Source: Frateuria_A sp035944355 (GTDB lineage Bacteria; Pseudomonadota; Gammaproteobacteria; Xanthomonadales; Rhodanobacteraceae). Taken from it: a DNA stretch of 64,000 nt. The DNA is taken from assembly GCF_035944355.1 (NCBI RefSeq), contig NZ_DASZBH010000001.1, positions 62,001-126,000 of the forward strand, written 5' to 3'. Each line of letters begins with the position of its first letter. The stretch's first letter is position 1. The notes below the pieces were generated by a model. That model was not told the DNA's origin. It saw only the letters and a program-made list of their open reading frames with translations, and ran no database searches. The translations under genes and the position numbers were made by a program. Positions 1-7,716 of the stretch are shown piece after piece.

Positions 1-935
1 ACCAGCGCCATGGCCGCGAGGCCTTCTACGACCGCTTCCTGCCGTTCAAGGGCGGCAAGAAGCACCAGCCGCAGGACGCCTATTGCCTGCGCTGCATGCC
101 GCAGGTGCACGGCGCGGTGCGCGACGCCTGGCGCCAAGCCTGCCGGGTGATCGACATCGAGCTCAACTCGGTGACCGACAACCCGCTGATCTTCCCCGAC
201 GCCGAGGACGCACAGTTCATCGAGGAGCAGGTGATCTCCGCCGGCCACTTCCACGGCATGCCGCTGGCGCTGGCGATGAGCTACGTCAAGGCCGCGATCC
301 CGGTGCTGGCCTCGATCTCCGAGCGGCGCCTCAACAAACTGGTGGATCCGGCCACCAACGACGGCCTGCCGGCCTTCCTCACCGGCAACGAGGACGGCAC
401 CGATTCGGGCTTCATGATCGTGCAGTACACCGCTGCGGCGCTGGTCAACGACCTGGCCACCCGTGCGCATCCGGCCAGCGTGTACTCGGTCCCGACCAGC
501 GCCAATGCCGAGGACCACGTCTCGATGGGCGCCAACGAGGCGCGCCACGTGCTGGAGATGATGGAGGACCTGGGCCACGTGCTGGCGCTGGAGCTCTACA
601 CCGCCGCACAGGCGCTGGATTATCGCCGCGAGATGCTCAACGCGGCGCGCCGGCTGGCCGCGCGCGGCGACTGGCGCGCGCTGGCCGGGAAGATCGGCAA
701 CGCGCCGCGCGAAGGCCATCCGCAGCATGCCCAGTTCGAACAGGAAGTGCGCCAGCTGATGGCCGCGCTGGCGCGGAGCGAGGAGTTCCACGCCGGCGCC
801 GCCGTGCAGGCCGCCCACACGCTGCTGCGCGAACGCATCGCTTTCATGCACCGGGACCGCGCGATGGACGGCGACGTGCGTGCCGTCTGCGAACTGCAGC
901 GCCGCCGCGCCTTCGCGGCCGCCGCGCGTCCCTGA
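1..935 (+). CDS. Aromatic amino acid lyase (histidine ammonia-lyase family), C-terminal part
   Basis: The gene runs in from the left edge; the frame starts at base 3 and about 310 residues are visible of a family usually 510-540 long. Family members remove ammonia from His, Phe or Tyr without an oxidative cofactor. Visible family signatures are NSVTDNPLIF, SERRLNKLVD, the GNEDGTDSGFMIVQ segment and VPTSANAEDHVSMG. The N-terminal Ala-Ser-Gly that forms the MIO group lies outside the window, so activity and substrate cannot be judged. No hutU, hutI or hutG lies beside it; its neighbours are envelope genes. It may therefore be a Tyr/His lyase serving a pigment or cell-surface pathway rather than histidine catabolism, which is inference. 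The family call is secure, the specificity open. Confidence 0.85.
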   Translation, partial: QRHGREAFYDRFLPFKGGKKHQPQDAYCLRCMPQVHGAVRDAWRQACRVIDIELNSVTDNPLIFPDAEDAQFIEEQVISAGHFHGMPLALAMSYVKAAIPVLASISERRLNKLVDPATNDGLPAFLTGNEDGTDSGFMIVQYTAAALVNDLATRAHPASVYSVPTSANAEDHVSMGANEARHVLEMMEDLGHVLALELYTAAQALDYRREMLNAARRLAARGDWRALAGKIGNAPREGHPQHAQFEQEVRQLMAALARSEEFHAGAAVQAAHTLLRERIAFMHRDRAMDGDVRAVCELQRRRAFAAAARP

Positions 936-978
936 CCGGTCGCCGGCCTCGGCGATTACCCTGATTCCCGGAGTTCCC

Positions 979-1383
979 ATGAGCCTCATTCAAGTCCCGG
1001 TTTCCTACGGCGAGCTGATCGACAAGATCACCATCCTGGAGATCAAGTCGCGCCAGATCAGCGATCCGGCCAAGCTCGCCAACGTGCGCAACGAGCTGGA
1101 CCTGCTCAACGCGACCTGGGCCAACGACGCGGCCTCGCAAACCGACATCGGCGGCGAGCGCGCGCGCCTGCTGGCCGTCAACGAGGCGCTGTGGGACATC
1201 GAGGACCGCATCCGCCTGAAGGAGAAGGCGCAGGCCTTCGACGGCGAATTCGTCGAGCTGGCGCGTTCGGTGTACTTCCGCAACGACGAGCGCGCGGCGG
1301 TCAAGCGCGAGATCAACTTGAAGCTGGGCTCGCAGCTGGTCGAGGAAAAGTCGTACCAGGATTACCGCTCGCCGGGCGCGTAA
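979..1383 (+). CDS. DUF6165 family protein
   Basis: A 134-residue soluble, charged protein of unknown function that I recognise as the DUF6165 type. It is largely helical, with an early VSYGELIDKITILEIK segment and a repeated pattern of acidic and basic residues suggesting a coiled bundle. There is no signal peptide and no membrane segment. The ATG at 979 is chosen because the conserved MSLIQVPVSYGE start follows it, although the frame stays open upstream into the end of the lyase gene. It lies 43 bp after the lyase and converges with the heptosyltransferase, so it may be the last gene of an operon running in from the left. The neighbours suggest an envelope role, but nothing in the protein shows one. 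Confidence 0.75.
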   Translation: MSLIQVPVSYGELIDKITILEIKSRQISDPAKLANVRNELDLLNATWANDAASQTDIGGERARLLAVNEALWDIEDRIRLKEKAQAFDGEFVELARSVYFRNDERAAVKREINLKLGSQLVEEKSYQDYRSPGA

Positions 1384-1485
1384 AGCGGGCCTTCGACTCC
1401 GGCGCCGCGCGCCTACGTCCAGGGCGACCGATCGCCTGAACCGTTCGCGCGCAGGGCAACGTCGAAGCGCAACCCAGGCAAGAGG

Positions 1486-2556
1486 TCAGGCAAGCCCGCG
1501 CGACGAAACGAACGCCTCGAACCGCTCGATCACGTCGTCGACGCCGATCAGGTCCATCACGCCCGGCCGTTCGATCTTCGTACCCCACGCCAGTTCGCTG
1601 GCCGGTTTGCCCAGAAAACGCCGCGCCGCCTCGTCGTATTTGTCGACGCACCAGCGGCGGTCGGAGTAGGGCCCGGATCGGTTCGGGTTGCTCGCCGCAT
1701 GCAGTCCCAGCACTTTGGTGCCCATCGCGTTGGCCATGTGCATCGGTCCGGAGTCGGGCGTGAGCAGCAGCTGCGCGCGACTGCACATGGCGAGCATCCG
1801 CTTGAGCGTGTCCTTGCCGGTGAGGTCGGGCGGCGGGCGTTTGCAGGCGCCCAGCACCGCATCGGCCATCGCCCGCTCCCCGGGCGAGGGGCCGCCGACC
1901 AGCGCCACGCGCCAGCCGCGCGACAGCACGTGGTCGACCACCGCCGCGTAGCGTTCCGGGCGCCAGTTGCGCAGGGCATGGCTGGACGTAGGGCTGACCA
2001 GCAGGGTGGGCGTGTCGCCGGGCAGTTGCTGTGCGGCCCAGGCGTGCGCCTCCTCGGGCACCGGGATGTCCCAGCGCACCTGCGTCTGCTTCATACCCAG
2101 CGGTTCGCAGAAGCTGCCGAGCGCGTCCAGCACGTGCTCGCCGCTGCGAGCGGGAATGCGCTCGTTGATGACCAAGCCATGCAGGTCCTTCGACCGCGCG
2201 GGGTCGTAACCGATGCGTCGATGCGCCCGAACGCCCAGGCTCAGCAGGTTGGAGCGCAGCGCCACCTGCATCTGCAGCAGCGCGTCGAAGCGGCGGCCGT
2301 GCAGTGCATTCCACACGGCGCGCATGCCCGCCCGGCCGGCGCCCTTGTCGAACGTCACGAACTCCACGCCCTCGATGTCGCCGACCAGTTTGCGTTCCAG
2401 CTTGCCCACGATCCAGGTGAGCGCGGTCTGCGGCCAGGCCTGCTGCAGCGTGCGCACCAGCGGCACCACGTGCGTGACGTCGCCGATCGCCGAGGTGCGC
2501 AGCAGGCACAGCGCAGCGGGGGCGGGCAGAGGGCTTGGGCTAGAATCGCGGGACAT
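1486..2556 (-). CDS. Glycosyltransferase family 9 (heptosyltransferase-like) protein
   Basis: A 356-residue GT9 protein of the WaaC/WaaF/WaaQ type, which add heptose or related sugars to the LPS inner core at the cytoplasmic membrane. The N-terminal RTSAIGDVTHVVPLVRTLQQ segment is the usual acceptor-side start. Further on are a SPTSSHALRNWRPERYAAVV segment and the donor-side TPDSGPMHMANAMGT motif. There is no signal peptide. The ATG at 2556 has a good AAGGAGAGG Shine-Dalgarno sequence. It is divergent from kdkA with only 21 bp between start codons, so each promoter must overlap the other gene's 5' end. Pairing with a Kdo kinase supports an LPS-core role. Which sugar it adds cannot be told. 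Confidence 0.85.
   Translation of the reverse strand: MSRDSSPSPLPAPAALCLLRTSAIGDVTHVVPLVRTLQQAWPQTALTWIVGKLERKLVGDIEGVEFVTFDKGAGRAGMRAVWNALHGRRFDALLQMQVALRSNLLSLGVRAHRRIGYDPARSKDLHGLVINERIPARSGEHVLDALGSFCEPLGMKQTQVRWDIPVPEEAHAWAAQQLPGDTPTLLVSPTSSHALRNWRPERYAAVVDHVLSRGWRVALVGGPSPGERAMADAVLGACKRPPPDLTGKDTLKRMLAMCSRAQLLLTPDSGPMHMANAMGTKVLGLHAASNPNRSGPYSDRRWCVDKYDEAARRFLGKPASELAWGTKIERPGVMDLIGVDDVIERFEAFVSSRGLA
2541..2546 (+). promoter_or_regulatory. Candidate -10 box for kdkA
   Basis: TAGAAT sits 31 bp before the first kdkA ATG, in a gcTAGAATcgcggg context common for promoters of this bacterial order. It lies inside the first codons of the divergent heptosyltransferase gene. No good -35 box is visible. 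Confidence 0.4.
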
Positions 2557-2577
2557 GAACCTCTCCTTCGGCCGCCC

Positions 2578-3306
2578 ATGATGATGCAGGAGCAGATCCG
2601 CGCGGAAGCCGGCGGCGCGGTGCTGAGCGACGCATCGCTCGCGCCTGCGGCTGATGCGCGCTGGTTCGATCCGGCGTACTGGCGGCAAAGCGGCGCCCTG
2701 CACCCGCTCGGCGGCGGACGCGGAGGGGTGGCGGTGATCGACACGCCGGCCGGAACCGGCGTGCTGCGCCATTACCACCGCGGCGGCCTGGTCGCCCGGT
2801 TCAACCGCGACCGCTACCTGTGGACGGGCGCCGACCGCACGCGCAGCTTCGCCGAGTTTCGCCTGCTCGCGCAGGCCGCGGCGCTGGGCCTGCCTGCGCC
2901 GCGACCCATCGCGGCACGCTACGTGCGCCATGGGCTCTTCTACGCGGCCGACCTGATCACCCGCCGCATCGAAGACGCCCAGACGCTGGCGCAGTGCCTG
3001 GCCGCCGGCCGGCTGGATGCGGACCTCGCGCGGGAGACCGGCGCGCTGGTCGCGCGCTTCCACCGCGCGGGCATCTGGCATGCCGACCTCAACGCGCACA
3101 ACGTGCTGGTCACCGGCGCGGCGCTGTACCTGATCGACTTCGACCGCGGCGAGCCGCGCGCGCCGGCCGGAGGCTGGCGGCTGGCCAACCTGGCGCGGCT
3201 GCGCCGGTCGCTGCTCAAGCTCGGCGCCGCCACGCGGATTCCCGATTTCCAGGCGGCCGTCTGGGAGCCGCTGCTCTACGGCTACGAACGGACGCTGGGC
3301 GCATGA
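2578..3306 (+). CDS. kdkA: 3-deoxy-D-manno-octulosonic acid kinase (KdkA)
   Basis: A 242-residue eukaryotic-like kinase fold of the lipopolysaccharide kinase family. KdkA phosphorylates the 4-OH of Kdo on lipid A precursors, at the inner face of the cytoplasmic membrane. The catalytic-loop signature HADLNAHNVLV begins at residue 168 and the metal-binding YLIDFDRG follows about 20 residues later. Upstream, YHRGGLVARFNRDRYLW matches the KdkA/InaA type. Three consecutive ATGs (2578, 2581, 2584) could start it, and no clear Shine-Dalgarno sequence decides between them. The stop codon overlaps the next gene's ATG (ATGA), so the two are coupled. The opposite-strand heptosyltransferase shares the locus, which fits LPS inner-core synthesis. 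Confidence 0.9.
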   Translation: MMMQEQIRAEAGGAVLSDASLAPAADARWFDPAYWRQSGALHPLGGGRGGVAVIDTPAGTGVLRHYHRGGLVARFNRDRYLWTGADRTRSFAEFRLLAQAAALGLPAPRPIAARYVRHGLFYAADLITRRIEDAQTLAQCLAAGRLDADLARETGALVARFHRAGIWHADLNAHNVLVTGAALYLIDFDRGEPRAPAGGWRLANLARLRRSLLKLGAATRIPDFQAAVWEPLLYGYERTLGA

Positions 3307-4061
3307 ACTGGTCGCTACGTTTTCTGGGCGTGGGCGCCGCCCATGCGGTGGAACTGGGTTCGTCCGCCGCCGTGCTCGAGCGCGATGGCGAGCCCTTGCT
3401 GCTGATCGACTGCGGGCCCGATACGCTGGACCGCTATCGCGCCGCCTACGGCGGGCTGCCGCGCGCCATCTACATCACCCATACGCACCTGGACCACGTC
3501 GGCGGCATGGAGCGGCTGTTCACGCGGCTATGGTTCGACGAGGCGCTGCGCGGCAGCGTGCGTGTGTTCGTCCATGCGGCGCTAGTGCCGTGGCTGCAGG
3601 CGCGCGTGGCCGACTACCCCGGCGTGCTGGCCGAGGGCGGCGTCAACTATTGGGAAGCCTTCCGGCTGGTGCCGTGCAGCCGCGGCTTCTGGCTGGACGG
3701 CTGGTGGTTCGACGTGTTTCCCACCCGCCACCATCGCCCCGACACCTCGTTCGGCCTGGCGCTGCACGGCAGCTTCGTCTTCACCGGCGACACGCGGCCG
3801 GTGCCCGAGATGCTGGCGCGCTACGCGGCCGCGGGGGAGCGCGTGCTGCACGATTGCGGGCTGGTCGGCAATCCTTCGCACAGCGGCGTGGACGACCTGG
3901 AGCGCGAGTACGACGAGCCACTGCGCCGGCAGCTGGTGCTGTATCACTACGGCAGCGCCGCCGATGGCGAACGGTTGCGCGCGCGCGGTCATGCGATCGC
4001 CCAGCCTGGCGAACGGATCGAACTGCCGGCACCGCGGCCACCGCGAGCGGATGCAGGCTAG
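3303..4061 (+). CDS. MBL-fold metallo-hydrolase
   Basis: A 252-residue metallo-beta-lactamase-fold protein. The metal motif HTHLDH lies at residues 60-65 (His60, His62, Asp64, His65). A later FTGDTR segment supplies the usual bridging Asp, and HDCGL and LYHYGS provide further candidate ligands. There is no signal peptide, so it is probably cytoplasmic. The start ATG overlaps the kdkA stop codon by 4 bp, indicating translational coupling. RNase Z-like or phosphodiesterase-like activity is possible for such folds, but the substrate cannot be read from sequence. Coupling to kdkA hints at an envelope-related job, which is inference only. Confidence 0.8.
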   Translation: MNWSLRFLGVGAAHAVELGSSAAVLERDGEPLLLIDCGPDTLDRYRAAYGGLPRAIYITHTHLDHVGGMERLFTRLWFDEALRGSVRVFVHAALVPWLQARVADYPGVLAEGGVNYWEAFRLVPCSRGFWLDGWWFDVFPTRHHRPDTSFGLALHGSFVFTGDTRPVPEMLARYAAAGERVLHDCGLVGNPSHSGVDDLEREYDEPLRRQLVLYHYGSAADGERLRARGHAIAQPGERIELPAPRPPRADAG

Positions 4062-4116
4062 CCGCACGGCTACCTCTCCCTGGCTGCACCGCGGTAGAGG
4101 GAGCACGAGCGATCGC

Positions 4117-4145
4117 TTGTCTATGCGAGGGCGTGTCGCTATCCT
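4117..4145 (+). promoter_or_regulatory. Candidate sigma-70 promoter of tRNA-Ser
   Basis: TTGTCT (4117-4122), a 17-bp spacer and TATCCT (4140-4145) form a plausible vegetative promoter. Transcription would begin near 4152, about 37 bp before the tRNA. Confidence 0.5.
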
Positions 4146-4188
4146 TCCGCTTCTTTGCCGCGCCTTAAGGGCCCGGCAGGGAAGATCC

Positions 4189-4281
4189 GGAGAGGTGTCC
4201 GAGTGGTTGAAGGAGCACGCCTGGAAAGTGTGTATACGGCTTATCCCCGTATCGCGGGTTCGAATCCCGCCCTCTCCGCCA
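4189..4281 (+). tRNA. tRNA-Ser (anticodon GGA)
   Basis: The 93-nt class II tRNA has acceptor strands GGAGAGG and CCTCTCC, then the discriminator G and an encoded CCA. The anticodon loop reads CTGGAAA, giving GGA for UCC/UCU codons. The long variable arm includes TACGGCTTATCCCCGTA, and the T-loop GGTTCGAATCC is standard. It stands upstream of the SRP RNA and dnaX. Only 37 bp separate it from the SRP RNA and no independent promoter is obvious there, so the two RNAs may share a transcript. Confidence 0.97.
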
Positions 4282-4318
4282 GTTTTTGAGCAGGGCTCAT
4301 AGCGCCCCGCACGTCCAT

Positions 4319-4428
4319 GGTGGCCCCGTCGGTCCCCCCGCGACGATAGTCCGCAAACCCCGCCAGGTCCGGAAGGAAGCAACGGTAGTGGATGATTCGG
4401 GTGCCGGGGTGTGGCTGGCGGGGCTACC
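4319..4428 (+). ncRNA. ffs: Signal recognition particle RNA, small (4.5S) type
   Basis: The hallmark loop region AGGTCCGGAAGGAAGCA is present with the matching asymmetric loop (GGATGATTCGGGTGCCGGG side), as in E. coli 4.5S RNA. The ends close in a 10-bp helix, GGTGGCCCCG (4319-4328) with CGGGGCTACC (4419-4428), including one G-U pair. The RNA binds Ffh and directs membrane proteins to FtsY/SecYEG. The exact ends were set by the helix and may extend a few bases. The tRNA-Ser / ffs / dnaX order is one I know from related gammaproteobacteria. Confidence 0.93.
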
Positions 4429-4507
4429 GCCATTTGGGCTCCGACGCGCTCGGCTGACTTGCCGGCGTCGACTTGGCACAATCGGGGTTCGCCCTCAGGT
4501 ATAGCCC

Positions 4508-6190
4508 ATGTCCTATCAGGTCCTCGCCCGCAAGTGGCGCCCGCGCAAGTTCGTCGAGCTGGTCGGGCAGGAACACGTGGTGCGCGCGCTGACCAACGCG
4601 CTGGACACCGGGCGCATGCACCATGCCTACCTGTTCACCGGCACCCGCGGCGTGGGCAAGACCACCATTGCGCGCATCTTCGCCAAGTCGCTCAACTGCG
4701 AGCGCGGCGAGTCGGCCGATCCCTGCGGCGAGTGCGCGGTCTGCACGGCGGTGGACGCGGGCCGCTTTGTCGACCTGCTGGAAATCGACGCGGCCAGCAA
4801 CACCGGCGTGGACGATGTGCGCGAGGTGATCGAGAACGCGCAGTACGCACCGGCCCGCGGCCGCTTTAAGGTGTACCTGGTGGACGAGGTGCACATGCTT
4901 TCCAAGCCGGCCTTCAACGCGCTCCTGAAGACGCTGGAAGAGCCGCCGCCGCACGTGAAGTTCCTGCTCGCCACCACCGACCCGCAGAAGCTGCCGGTGA
5001 CGGTGCTGTCGCGCTGCCTGAAGTTCAACCTCAAGCGCCTGCTGCCCGAACAGATCGCCGGGCAGATGCGCCACATCCTCGGCGCCGAGCAGATCGCCTA
5101 CGAGGACGCCGCCATCGGCGAGCTCGCACGCGGCGCCGACGGCTCGCTGCGCGACGGCCTCTCGCTGCTGGACCAGGCGATCGCCTACGGCGGCGGCGCG
5201 CTCAAGGCCGACGACGTGCGCGCCATGCTGGGCAGCGTGGCGCGCGGCCAGGTGCTTGGCGTGCTCGACGCGCTGGCCGCCGGCGACGGCGCACGGCTGA
5301 TGGCCGAGTGCGAGCGCATCGCTTCGTACTCGCCCGACTTCGGCGGCGTGCTCGACGATCTCGCCGCCACGCTGCACCGCATCCAGCTGATGCAGCTGGT
5401 GCCCGGCTACCGTGGCGAGGGCGACGGGGAAGGGGAGCAAACCCTGGCCGCGCTGGCCGAGCGCATGCAGCCTGAGGATGTGCAGCTCTATTACCAGATC
5501 GCCACCACCGGTCGTCGCGACCTGGCGCTGGCGCCCGATGCGCGTACCGGCTTCGAGATGGCGCTGCTGCGCATGCTGGCGTTCCGCCCGGGCCTACCCG
5601 GCGAGCCGATGCCGGCCGAACGTGCGGCGGCTCCCGCGGCCGTGCCGCGGCCGGCCACGCCCGAGATGTCCGCTCCACGCGCACCTGCGCCGCACAGGGA
5701 ACCGCCCGCGCCACCGGCAGCAGCCCCGGCCGCCCGTCCCGAGGTGGCGCCATCCGCAGCCAGTGCTCCGGCCGCGCGTGCTCCGCTGGCGACCGACGCC
5801 CGTGGCCTGCCTCGCTGGGACGCGCTGATCGAGCAGGCCGGCCTGCGTGGCCCGCTCGGCCAATTGGCCAGGAACGCGGCATTGCGCGAACGCGACGGCA
5901 GCACGCTGGTGCTGGCGTTGCAGCCGGCGCACATGCATCTTGCCGTCGAGCCGATGGTCGGCCAGATGGCCGACCGCATCGGCGACGTGCTGGGCGAGCG
6001 CATCAAGCTGCGCTTCGTCGCCGACACCCAGGGCGCCAGCGAGACGCCTGCCGCGCGCGCCGCCTCGGCCCGGGAAAGCGCGCAGAGCGCGGCTGAGCAG
6101 GCGATCGAGAACGACCCGCTGGTGCAGTCGCTCAAGCGCGACTTCGGCGCCCGGGTGGTGCCGCAATCGATCAAACCCATCGAAAGCTGA
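4508..6190 (+). CDS. dnaX: DNA polymerase III subunits tau/gamma
   Basis: A 560-residue AAA+ clamp-loader motor that loads the beta clamp and, as tau, ties polymerase cores to the helicase. Walker A GTRGVGKT is at residues 45-52. A four-Cys zinc module (CE...CGECAVC) and Walker B VYLVDEVHML follow, with the sensor-1 region near LLATTDPQKLPVTVLSRC. A Pro/Ala-rich linker (about 370-430) precedes the tau-specific C-terminal domain. I see no A-AAA-AAG slippery run, so a gamma form made by frameshifting is not evident. A weak CACAAT box near 4477 may be a promoter. It heads the dnaX-ybaB-recR set. Confidence 0.97.
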   Translation: MSYQVLARKWRPRKFVELVGQEHVVRALTNALDTGRMHHAYLFTGTRGVGKTTIARIFAKSLNCERGESADPCGECAVCTAVDAGRFVDLLEIDAASNTGVDDVREVIENAQYAPARGRFKVYLVDEVHMLSKPAFNALLKTLEEPPPHVKFLLATTDPQKLPVTVLSRCLKFNLKRLLPEQIAGQMRHILGAEQIAYEDAAIGELARGADGSLRDGLSLLDQAIAYGGGALKADDVRAMLGSVARGQVLGVLDALAAGDGARLMAECERIASYSPDFGGVLDDLAATLHRIQLMQLVPGYRGEGDGEGEQTLAALAERMQPEDVQLYYQIATTGRRDLALAPDARTGFEMALLRMLAFRPGLPGEPMPAERAAAPAAVPRPATPEMSAPRAPAPHREPPAPPAAAPAARPEVAPSAASAPAARAPLATDARGLPRWDALIEQAGLRGPLGQLARNAALRERDGSTLVLALQPAHMHLAVEPMVGQMADRIGDVLGERIKLRFVADTQGASETPAARAASARESAQSAAEQAIENDPLVQSLKRDFGARVVPQSIKPIES

Positions 6191-6203
6191 GTGGAGTAGT
6201 GCC

Positions 6204-6527
6204 ATGAGAGGTCAGATCGGCCAGCTGATGCAGCAGGCCCAGCGCATGCAGGAAGACATGAAGCGTGCGCAGGAAGAGATCGCGAAGATGGAAGTCACCG
6301 GCAGCGCCGGCGGCGGCCTGGTCACCGTACTGATGACCGGAGCACACGAGGTGCGCCGCGTGCAGATCGACCGCAAGCTGTTCGCGGACGACCCGGAGAT
6401 GGCCGAGGACCTGGTCGCCGCGGCCGTCAACGACGCGGTCAACAAGGTGGCCGAAGCCAGCCGCAGCAAGCTCGGCGGCGTGACCGCCGGCATGAGCCTG
6501 CCGCCCGGCTTCAAGATGCCGTTCTGA
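6204..6527 (+). CDS. ybaB: YbaB/EbfC family nucleoid-associated protein
   Basis: A 107-residue small DNA-binding protein that forms tweezer-like dimers and coats DNA in related bacteria. The N-terminal helix (QIGQLMQQAQRMQEDMKRAQ) and the GSAGGGLVTVLMTG beta hairpin are typical, and the length fits the family. The ATG at 6204 follows dnaX by 13 bp with a GGAG sequence upstream. The dnaX-ybaB-recR order is widely conserved and suggests co-transcription for replication and recombination work. No oddity is seen. Confidence 0.95.
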   Translation: MRGQIGQLMQQAQRMQEDMKRAQEEIAKMEVTGSAGGGLVTVLMTGAHEVRRVQIDRKLFADDPEMAEDLVAAAVNDAVNKVAEASRSKLGGVTAGMSLPPGFKMPF

Positions 6528-6530
6528 GCG

Positions 6531-6608
6531 GGAATGGGGAATGGGGAATCGTTTCGAGCCAAGCGCTTGGGCGCGGAGCCATTTGCCTTTGCCATTTCCT
6601 ATTGGCCA
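6531..6608. repeat. GGGAAT array element, partly decayed
   Basis: The left arm holds tandem GGGAATG units ending in AATCG just after the ybaB stop. The right arm, near GCCATTTCC and GGCCATT, is only weakly complementary. It belongs to the same family as the elements before nuoE, nuoG and rbfA and ends about 20 bp before the recR start. Confidence 0.6.
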
Positions 6609-6630
6609 TTGACGATCCACGAATAGACAA

Positions 6631-7230
6631 ATGCCCGGTTCCCCCCTCCTCGCCGACCTCGTCGAAGCCCTGCGCTGCCTGCCGGGCGTGGGCGGCAAGA
6701 GTGCGCAGCGGATGGCTTTTCATCTGCTCGAGCGCGAGCGCGCACGTGGCCTGAAGTTGGCGGACGTGCTGCGCGAGGCGATGGAGCGCATCGGCAACTG
6801 CACGCGCTGCCGCAATTTCAGCGAGGAGCCGGTGTGTGCGCTATGCGCCAGCGCCAGCCGCGACCGCCACGTGCTGTGCGTGGTCGAGTCGCCGACCGAT
6901 CTGGCCGCGATCGAACAGGCCACCGGCTACCGCGGGCAATATTTCGTGCTGCTGGGGCGGCTGTCGCCGCTCGACGGCCTCGGCCCGGAGGAACTGGGCC
7001 TGGCGCAGCTGAGCGCGCGCCTGGGCGAAGGCGAGATCGAGGAAATGATCATCGCCACCAATCCCACCGTCGAGGGCGAAGCCACCGCGCACTATCTGGC
7101 GCAACTGGCCCGCGCCGGCGGGGTGAAGCCCACCCGCCTGGCCCACGGCGTGCCGCTGGGCGGCGAACTCGAATACGTCGACCGCGGCACGCTCGCGCAC
7201 GCTTTCGGCAGCCGCCAGGCGCTGGAGTGA
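6631..7230 (+). CDS. recR: Recombination protein RecR
   Basis: A 199-residue member of the RecFOR pathway, which loads RecA at gaps together with RecO. In order it shows a helix-hairpin-helix (LRCLPGVGGKSAQRMAFHLL), a four-Cys zinc finger (CTRC...CALC), and a Toprim domain with VVESPTDLAAIE and the TNPTVEGEATAHYL motif. Its length is standard. It is separated from ybaB by about 100 bp of repeat DNA, and its start codon has no clear Shine-Dalgarno sequence. Translation may be influenced by the adjoining repeat. Confidence 0.97.
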   Translation: MPGSPLLADLVEALRCLPGVGGKSAQRMAFHLLERERARGLKLADVLREAMERIGNCTRCRNFSEEPVCALCASASRDRHVLCVVESPTDLAAIEQATGYRGQYFVLLGRLSPLDGLGPEELGLAQLSARLGEGEIEEMIIATNPTVEGEATAHYLAQLARAGGVKPTRLAHGVPLGGELEYVDRGTLAHAFGSRQALE

Positions 7231-7310
7231 GCTGGCAGCGGTTCCGGCTGAGCGCGGCATGCTCGCAGGGTATGCTGCTGCGCCTGTGAATCCACGCGAG
7301 GGACCTGGGC

Positions 7311-7655
7311 ATGGGCGATACGATTTTCGGCAAGATTCTCCGGCGGGAGATCCCGGCGGACATCGTCTACGAAAACGACGATGTGGTCGGCTTCCGCGAC
7401 CTGAACCCGCAGGCGCCGGTGCACGTGCTGTTCGTTCCCAAGCAGCCGCTGCCGACCCTGGACGACGCACGGCCGGAAGACGCGGAACTGCTCGGCAAGG
7501 TGCTGCTCGCCGCGGCCGACTACGCCAGGCGGGAAGGGGTGGCGGAGCAGGGCTACCGCACGGTGATCAATTGCAACGAGCACGGCGGGCAGACGGTGTT
7601 CCACCTGCACGTGCACCTGCTGGCAGGCCGTCGCATGAGCTGGCCGCCGGGCTGA
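7311..7655 (+). CDS. HIT family nucleotide-binding hydrolase (HinT-like)
   Basis: A 114-residue histidine-triad protein. HinT-type enzymes hydrolyse nucleoside phosphoramidates such as AMP-lysine. The signature HLHVHLL lies near the C-terminus, and the N-terminal FGKILRREIPADIVYENDDV is typical. The ATG at 7311 has a GAGGG sequence upstream, and a TATGCT box at 7271-7276 may be its own -10. A convergent terminator follows 19 bp after the stop. It is probably a single-gene unit. Confidence 0.93.
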   Translation: MGDTIFGKILRREIPADIVYENDDVVGFRDLNPQAPVHVLFVPKQPLPTLDDARPEDAELLGKVLLAAADYARREGVAEQGYRTVINCNEHGGQTVFHLHVHLLAGRRMSWPPG

Positions 7656-7673
7656 TCTCTCTGGTCGGCAAAG

Positions 7674-7702
7674 AAAAACGCCGGCACGTGGCCGGCGTTT
7701 TT
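7674..7702. terminator. Bidirectional intrinsic terminator
   Basis: AAAAACGCCGGC (7674-7685) pairs with GCCGGCGTTTTT (7691-7702) around a 5-nt loop. The A and T tracts on both sides let it end both the HIT gene and the minus-strand lipoprotein gene. Confidence 0.9.
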
Positions 7703-7716
7703 CCATACGAGGACGC

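Noticed and set aside
3582..4481. Minus-strand frame containing GGIRTRDTGISRIHTFQ-like peptide
   Set aside because: It is the antisense translation of tRNA-Ser and flanking DNA, a well-known false gene.
4508..6190. Programmed frameshift in dnaX giving a gamma subunit
   Set aside because: I could not find an A-rich slippery heptamer or a following hairpin at the expected place.
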